A stretch of 64,000 nt of DNA. It comes from Microbacterium sp. 2FI. Its GTDB lineage: Bacteria > Actinomycetota > Actinomycetes > Actinomycetales > Microbacteriaceae. Every line of letters starts with the position of its first letter. Within the stretch, counting starts at the first letter, position 1. The notes below the pieces were generated by a model, which saw nothing but the letters and a program-made list of their open reading frames with translations, did not search any database and was not told the origin of the DNA. The position numbers and the translations under genes are program-made. This document shows positions 59,881 through 64,000 of the stretch, in pieces. Where the stretch lies: assembly GCF_005502885.1 (NCBI RefSeq), contig NZ_SCMR01000004.1:1-64000 (forward strand), in the 5' to 3' direction.

Positions 59881-61158
59881 GTGTCTGCAGACGATTCGCC
59901 GCGCTCCACCACGGGGCCGGCAGGGCGAACGCGGCTTGCGGGCGTGAGCGGCGGCATCCGGTTCTTCGCCACGTTCTTCCTCGCCAACGCGGGGATGTAC
60001 GCCGTCTTCCAGGGGATGCAGCAGATCCTCCTGCCCTCGCAGATCGCCGCGATCGACCCCGATGCGAAGGTCGCGGTCTACGGACTTCTGGCCTCGATGG
60101 GCGCGCTCGCCGCAGCGATCGGCAACCCCGTGTTCGGGTCGCTCTCCGACCGCACCCGGACGAGATTCGGCCGGCGGGCGCCGTGGCTCGTGATCTCGTC
60201 GTTCGCCGCACTCGCGTTGCTGGCGTGCCTCGGACTGATGCGCGAGCTGTTCTGGCTCGCGGCGGCCTACCTCGCGGTCATGATCGCGATGAGCGCATTC
60301 CAGGCCGCCATCTCGGCGGTGATCCCCGACCGTGTGGCGCCGAACCGACGCGGGCTCGCGTCATCGATCGCGGGGGCGTCGATGACGCTCGGCGTGATGT
60401 ACGGGGTGAACCTCGCTCCGCACTTCCTCGATGCACCGACGCTCGGATACGTGGCGATCGCCGCGCTGCTCGTGGTCGGCGCGACGACTCTCGTGCTGTT
60501 CACGCGCGACCCGACGGCAGGAGCGGATGCCGAGACGACCCCGCGGGAGCGACGGAGGACCGGGTTCTTCTCGGGGCTGCGCGATCACGACTTCGCGTGG
60601 GCGTTCTGGGCGCGCGTGACGATCATGACGGGGCATTGGACGATCTCGACGTACCAGCTCTACACGCTCACCGACTACATCGGCGTGGAGAACCTCCCGG
60701 GCGGAAATGCCGCGGCCGCCGTCGCACTGCTCGCCACCGTCAAGCTGTCGCTCGCGTTCGTCACGGGCCTCGCGGCCGGCCCGATATCGGATCGGATCGG
60801 CCGCCGCAAGATCTTCGTCGTGATCGCGTCCCTCGGTATCGCCGCCGGCATCACCGTGCCGATCTTCGTTCCGACGTGGACGGGGATGATCGTGTACACC
60901 GCGATGGTGGGCTTCTTCTACGGCATGTTCCTGGCCGTCGATCAGGCGATCCTGACGCTCGTGCTGCCGCGTGCCGCCGACACCGCGCGCGACCTCGGGC
61001 TGCTCAACGTCGCGACCACCGGCCCGCAGATCGCTGGGCCTTTCATCGCGGCGCTCGTCATCTCTTTCGGCGGCGGCTACGCCCCGCTGTTCGGATTCGC
61101 CGCAGTTCTCGCCGCGCTGTCGGCTCTGCTCATCCTGCCGCTGCGCGGCATTCGGTGA
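59881..61158 (+). CDS. MFS transporter, probable sugar uptake
   Basis: 425 aa with about twelve membrane segments. The two family A-motifs are present: GSLSDRTRTRFGRRAPW after segment 2 and GPISDRIGRRKIF after segment 8. The cytoplasmic loop between halves is short (RDPTAGADAETTPRERRR). GTG at 59881 follows GGGGAGG at close spacing. It is divergent from the second ROK repressor, which with the two secreted esterases suggests import of an oligosaccharide or sugar freed outside the cell; a drug exporter is the alternative. The recQ-like gene begins 37 bases after its stop. Confidence 0.88.
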   Translation: MSADDSPRSTTGPAGRTRLAGVSGGIRFFATFFLANAGMYAVFQGMQQILLPSQIAAIDPDAKVAVYGLLASMGALAAAIGNPVFGSLSDRTRTRFGRRAPWLVISSFAALALLACLGLMRELFWLAAAYLAVMIAMSAFQAAISAVIPDRVAPNRRGLASSIAGASMTLGVMYGVNLAPHFLDAPTLGYVAIAALLVVGATTLVLFTRDPTAGADAETTPRERRRTGFFSGLRDHDFAWAFWARVTIMTGHWTISTYQLYTLTDYIGVENLPGGNAAAAVALLATVKLSLAFVTGLAAGPISDRIGRRKIFVVIASLGIAAGITVPIFVPTWTGMIVYTAMVGFFYGMFLAVDQAILTLVLPRAADTARDLGLLNVATTGPQIAGPFIAALVISFGGGYAPLFGFAAVLAALSALLILPLRGIR

Positions 61159-61195
61159 GTGCACTGATGTCGGTCGCGTCGGGCAGGGTGGGGGG

Positions 61196-63301
61196 ATGAC
61201 GCCCGACTCGACCCGAACCGCGGCCCTCGCTGCGCTCCGCGCCCTCGTCGGCCGCGACGCCGCCCAGTTCCACGACGGTCAGTTCGAGGCGATCGAGGCC
61301 CTGGTCGACGGGCGGCGCCGCGCCCTCGTGGTGCAGCGCACCGGGTGGGGCAAGTCCGCCGTGTACTTCGTGGCGACGCTGCTGCTGCGCCAGCAGGGGG
61401 CGGGGCCGACGGTGCTGGTGTCGCCGCTGCTCGCGCTCATGCGCGATCAGATCGCCGCCGCCGAGCGCGCCGGTGTCCGGGCGGTCGCGATCAACTCCAC
61501 GAACGCGCACGAGTGGACCGACGTGCTCGCCCAGCTCGAGCGCGACGAGGTCGACGTGCTGCTGGTCTCGCCCGAGCGCCTCAACAACCCCACATTCCGC
61601 GACGAGCAGCTGCCGGCGCTCGTGCGGAGGATCGGCATGCTCGTCGTCGATGAGGCTCACTGCATCAGTGACTGGGGCCACGACTTCCGCCCCGACTACC
61701 GGCGCTTGCGCGACCTGATCGGCCAGATGCCGGCGGGGGTTCCGGTGCTGGCGACCACCGCGACGGCGAACAGTCGCGTCGTGGCCGACGTCGCCGAGCA
61801 GCTGGGGGGCGAGGGTGCGGCATCCGATCACGGCGTCCTGACCATCCGCGGTCCCCTCGCGCGCACGTCGCTCCGACTCGGCGTGCTGCGCCTTCCCGAT
61901 TCGCCGAGCCGCCTCGCATGGCTCATCAGCCACCTGGGCGACCTGCCGGGCTCGGGCATCATCTACACGCTCACCGTCGCGGCGGCCAACGACACCGCGG
62001 CGCTGCTGCGCTCGCGCGGCTACGACGTGCGCGCGTACACCGGGCAGACCGACACCGACGAGCGCACCGAGTCCGAGGCGCTCCTGAAAGACAACAGGGT
62101 CAAGGCGCTCGTCGCGACGAGCGCGCTCGGCATGGGGTTCGACAAGCCCGACCTCGGGTTCGTCGTGCACCTGGGCGCCCCGTCGTCGCCGGTGTCGTAC
62201 TACCAGCAGGTCGGTCGCGCCGGCCGGGCGACCGAGTCGGCCGACGTACTGCTGCTGCCCGGCGTCGAGGACCGCGAGATCTGGCACTACTTCGCGACCG
62301 CGTCGATGCCCGACCGCGACCGCGCCGAACGCGTGATCGCGGCGCTGTCGGGCGCGCCGCTGTCGACGCCGGCGCTCGAGGCGATCGTCGACATCCGCCG
62401 CACGCCGCTGGAGCTCCTGCTGAAGGTGCTCGACGTCGACGGCGCCGTGCGGCGCGAGCAGCGCGGCTGGATCGCCACCGGCGAACCCTGGGTCTACGAC
62501 GAGGAGCGCTACGGCCGCATCGCCGCCGAGCGGCTCGCCGAGCAGCGGCACATGATCGAGTACGAAGAGACCGGGCAGTGCCGCATGGAGTTCCTGCAGC
62601 GCTCGCTCGACGACCCCACCGCGGCTCCGTGCGGGCGCTGCGACAACTGCGCGGGCGTCTGGTATCCGGCAGAGATCCGTGCGGAGGCGACGGATGCCGC
62701 ATCCGCTGCTCTTGACCGCGTCGGCGTTCCGATCGAACCGCGCCGGCAGTGGCCGACGGGCGCGGATCGGCTGGGCGTGCCGATGAAGGGACGGATCGCG
62801 GCGGACGAGCAGGCGGCCGAGGGTCGCGCGCTCGCGCGGCTGACCGACCTCGGCTGGGGCGGCGCGCTGCGCGGAATCTTCGCCGCGGGCGCCGTCGATG
62901 CCCCGCTGCCGCCGCACATTCTCGCCGCATGCGTGCGGGTGCTCGCGGAGTGGGGGTGGGCCGAGCGCCCGGTCGCCGTCGTGGCGCTCCCCTCGCGCTC
63001 GCGGCCGCTGCTCGTCGACTCGCTCGCGCGCGGGCTGGCCGAGGTCGGCCGCCTGCCGTACCTCGGTGCGCTCGAGCCGCGCGACGGCGGCCCCAGCGGC
63101 CAGCCCGGCGGCAACAGCGCCTTCCGGCTCGCCGGCGTGTGGGAGCGGTTCGGTGCCGACGCCCTGGATGTGCCCGCCGGCCCCGTGCTGCTGGTCGATG
63201 ACCTCGCCGACAGCCGATGGACGCTGACCGTCGCCGCTCGAGAGCTGCGACGAGCCGGGGCGACCGCTGTGCTGCCGTTCGCGCTCGCGCTGCGGGGGTG
63301 A
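61196..63301 (+). CDS. RecQ-type DNA helicase fused to phosphoribosyltransferase-like domain
   Basis: 701 aa. The helicase core has VQRTGWGKSAVYF (Walker A), VVDEAHCISDWGHDFRPDYRRL (RecQ motif II), ATTATAN, ATSALGMGFDKPDLGFVVH and YYQQVGRAGRA. Zinc cysteines follow in GQCRMEF...PCGRCDNC. After a ~90-residue linker, the C-terminus (~residues 580-701) is a phosphoribosyltransferase-like domain with VALPSRSRPLLVDSLA and a PRPP-loop-like VLLVDDLADSRWT. There is no HRDC domain. ATG at 61196 follows a G-rich stretch. RecQ-type enzymes unwind DNA during repair; what the fused domain does is unknown. Confidence 0.9.
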   Translation: MTPDSTRTAALAALRALVGRDAAQFHDGQFEAIEALVDGRRRALVVQRTGWGKSAVYFVATLLLRQQGAGPTVLVSPLLALMRDQIAAAERAGVRAVAINSTNAHEWTDVLAQLERDEVDVLLVSPERLNNPTFRDEQLPALVRRIGMLVVDEAHCISDWGHDFRPDYRRLRDLIGQMPAGVPVLATTATANSRVVADVAEQLGGEGAASDHGVLTIRGPLARTSLRLGVLRLPDSPSRLAWLISHLGDLPGSGIIYTLTVAAANDTAALLRSRGYDVRAYTGQTDTDERTESEALLKDNRVKALVATSALGMGFDKPDLGFVVHLGAPSSPVSYYQQVGRAGRATESADVLLLPGVEDREIWHYFATASMPDRDRAERVIAALSGAPLSTPALEAIVDIRRTPLELLLKVLDVDGAVRREQRGWIATGEPWVYDEERYGRIAAERLAEQRHMIEYEETGQCRMEFLQRSLDDPTAAPCGRCDNCAGVWYPAEIRAEATDAASAALDRVGVPIEPRRQWPTGADRLGVPMKGRIAADEQAAEGRALARLTDLGWGGALRGIFAAGAVDAPLPPHILAACVRVLAEWGWAERPVAVVALPSRSRPLLVDSLARGLAEVGRLPYLGALEPRDGGPSGQPGGNSAFRLAGVWERFGADALDVPAGPVLLVDDLADSRWTLTVAARELRRAGATAVLPFALALRG

Positions 63302-63335
63302 GGCGCGCGGCGCCCGGGTGCCGCATTCCTGCATG

Positions 63336-63352
63336 ACGCCGTGTTGCGGCGT
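63336..63352 (+). terminator. Weak hairpin after the helicase gene
   Basis: ACGCCG-TGTTG-CGGCGT, six-bp stem, 34 bases after the stop. A second small stem (GCGGC/GCCGC) lies just before it. No T-run. Confidence 0.35.
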
Positions 63353-63421
63353 GTGTCGCCCCATCGCGCCGCGTGTCGTCACCGAAACCAACGCATCGCC
63401 CGACGGCGTGAGCATGGCCGC

Positions 63422-64000
63422 ATGGCCTCCCCACTCATCTCGCCGTCGGAACTCGCCGACCTCATCCGGACCGGACGCACGCCGCGCATCCTCGATGTGC
63501 GCTGGCGCCTCGATCAGCCCGAAGGGCGCCCGGCATACCTCGACGGGCACCTGCCGGGTGCCGTGTACGTCGACCTCGACCACGAACTCGCCGAGCGCGA
63601 CGACCCGCGTCGGGGTCGGCATCCGCTTCCGCCTCGGGAGGCGCTCCAAGAGGCCGCGCGCCGCTGGGGCGTGCACGCCGGCGACGCCGTCGTCGCCTAC
63701 GACGATGTCCACTCGGTCGCCGCAGCGCGGGCATGGTGGGTGCTGACGCGGTCCGGCCTGAGCGACGTGCGAGTGCTCGACGGGGGACTGCGGGGCTGGC
63801 TCGGGGAACGACGTCCCCTGGAGACCGGCGACGTGCAGCCGCGACGCGGCGACATCGTGCTCGACGACATCGTGCACGGCGTCGCCGACATCGACGATGT
63901 GGAGGAGTGGCCGGACCACGGCCTGCTGCTGGATGTGCGGGCGCCGGAGCGCTATCGCGGCGATTCCGAGCCGCTCGACCCCGTCGCGGGGCACATCCCC
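63422..64000 (+). CDS. Thiosulfate/3-mercaptopyruvate sulfurtransferase, 3' end outside window
   Basis: 193 codons are in the window and the frame is still open at the right edge. The first rhodanese domain shows ILDVRWRLDQ, YLDGHLPGAVYVDLDHELAE, DAVVAYDDVHSVAAARAWW and VLDGGLRGWL, and has Asp in place of a catalytic Cys, as usual for the inactive N-terminal half. A second domain begins at LLLDVRAPERYRGDSEPLDP. The catalytic Cys should lie beyond base 64000. ATG at 63422 is the only start that keeps the conserved N-terminus; the nearby ATG at 63414 is out of frame. It transfers sulfur from thiosulfate or mercaptopyruvate to a thiophilic acceptor. Confidence 0.88.
   Translation, partial: MASPLISPSELADLIRTGRTPRILDVRWRLDQPEGRPAYLDGHLPGAVYVDLDHELAERDDPRRGRHPLPPREALQEAARRWGVHAGDAVVAYDDVHSVAAARAWWVLTRSGLSDVRVLDGGLRGWLGERRPLETGDVQPRRGDIVLDDIVHGVADIDDVEEWPDHGLLLDVRAPERYRGDSEPLDPVAGHIP

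Noticed and set aside
61130..63994. 954-codon minus-strand frame opposite the helicase and sulfurtransferase genes
   Set aside because: Same compositional artefact; it crosses two well-supported genes and shows no motif.
1..64000. tRNA, rRNA, CRISPR, insertion-sequence or prophage features
   Set aside because: I found no cloverleaf, regularly spaced identical repeats, transposase motifs or phage genes in either strand.

Overview
The window is GC-rich DNA (roughly 70% by eye) with actinobacterial gene content. It has the look of a Microbacteriaceae genome, most likely Microbacterium or a near relative. Reasons are GTG starts, ROK regulators, arsenate-reductase-type phosphatases of the actinobacterial kind, a RecQ helicase fused to a phosphoribosyltransferase-like domain, a short YidC paired with a DUF6412-like peptide, and very dense GAC/GTC/CTC codon use. 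I see no tRNA, rRNA, CRISPR array, insertion sequence or prophage.

Region 1 (1-37,593, + strand, 59% of the window) is one reading frame. It is open at the left edge and ends in TGA, giving at least 12,530 residues (about 1.2-1.3 MDa). In order the protein has: an Ala/Gln-rich helical start; a Pro-Thr linker; a metzincin-type zinc protease motif; a Pro/Ala/Glu linker; a beta-helix-like stretch; a ZU5-like domain; a tandem array of about 31 units of ~126 residues with an INTT-type signature; about ten beta-sandwich modules; a short second INTT-type array; two RTX-type calcium-binding regions; three Calx-beta-like domains; two LamG-like domains; and a Pro-rich tail ending in a Gly-Lys run. It is probably a secreted, calcium-dependent surface or matrix protein. 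Its start and signal peptide lie outside the window.

Region 2 (37,603-40,146) holds a leftward set (DUF6412-like peptide, YidC-type insertase, Asp/Glu racemase) and, diverging from it, yaeQ. Region 3 (40,171-43,385) starts with a long inverted repeat between convergent genes. Then comes a leftward, translationally coupled four-gene operon: thioredoxin-like lipoprotein, CcdA-type membrane electron carrier, OmpR-type regulator and sensor kinase. It looks like a self-regulated extracytoplasmic thiol redox system.

Region 4 (43,484-46,986) is a ROK repressor divergent from a large secreted esterase with one degenerate and one intact alpha/beta-hydrolase domain. Region 5 (46,996-49,055) is an arsenate-type cluster: an ArsR-ArsC fusion, a stand-alone ArsC and a third ArsC-like protein. 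Two strong dyad operators lie over leaderless-looking promoters, and no arsenite efflux gene is visible. Region 6 (49,125-55,503) holds a small zinc-ribbon protein, a class V aminotransferase, a cardiolipin synthase and a secreted M14 carboxypeptidase.

Region 7 (55,562-61,158) has two tandem paralogous secreted CE1-type esterases, a second ROK repressor and a divergent MFS transporter. Together they resemble a polysaccharide-decoration (ester) removal and sugar-uptake locus. Region 8 (61,196-64,000) has the RecQ-type helicase and the start of a two-domain sulfurtransferase. A recurring regulatory theme is a -10-like TAnnnT hexamer 6-8 bases before the start codon with no Shine-Dalgarno, which suggests leaderless transcripts for at least six genes.
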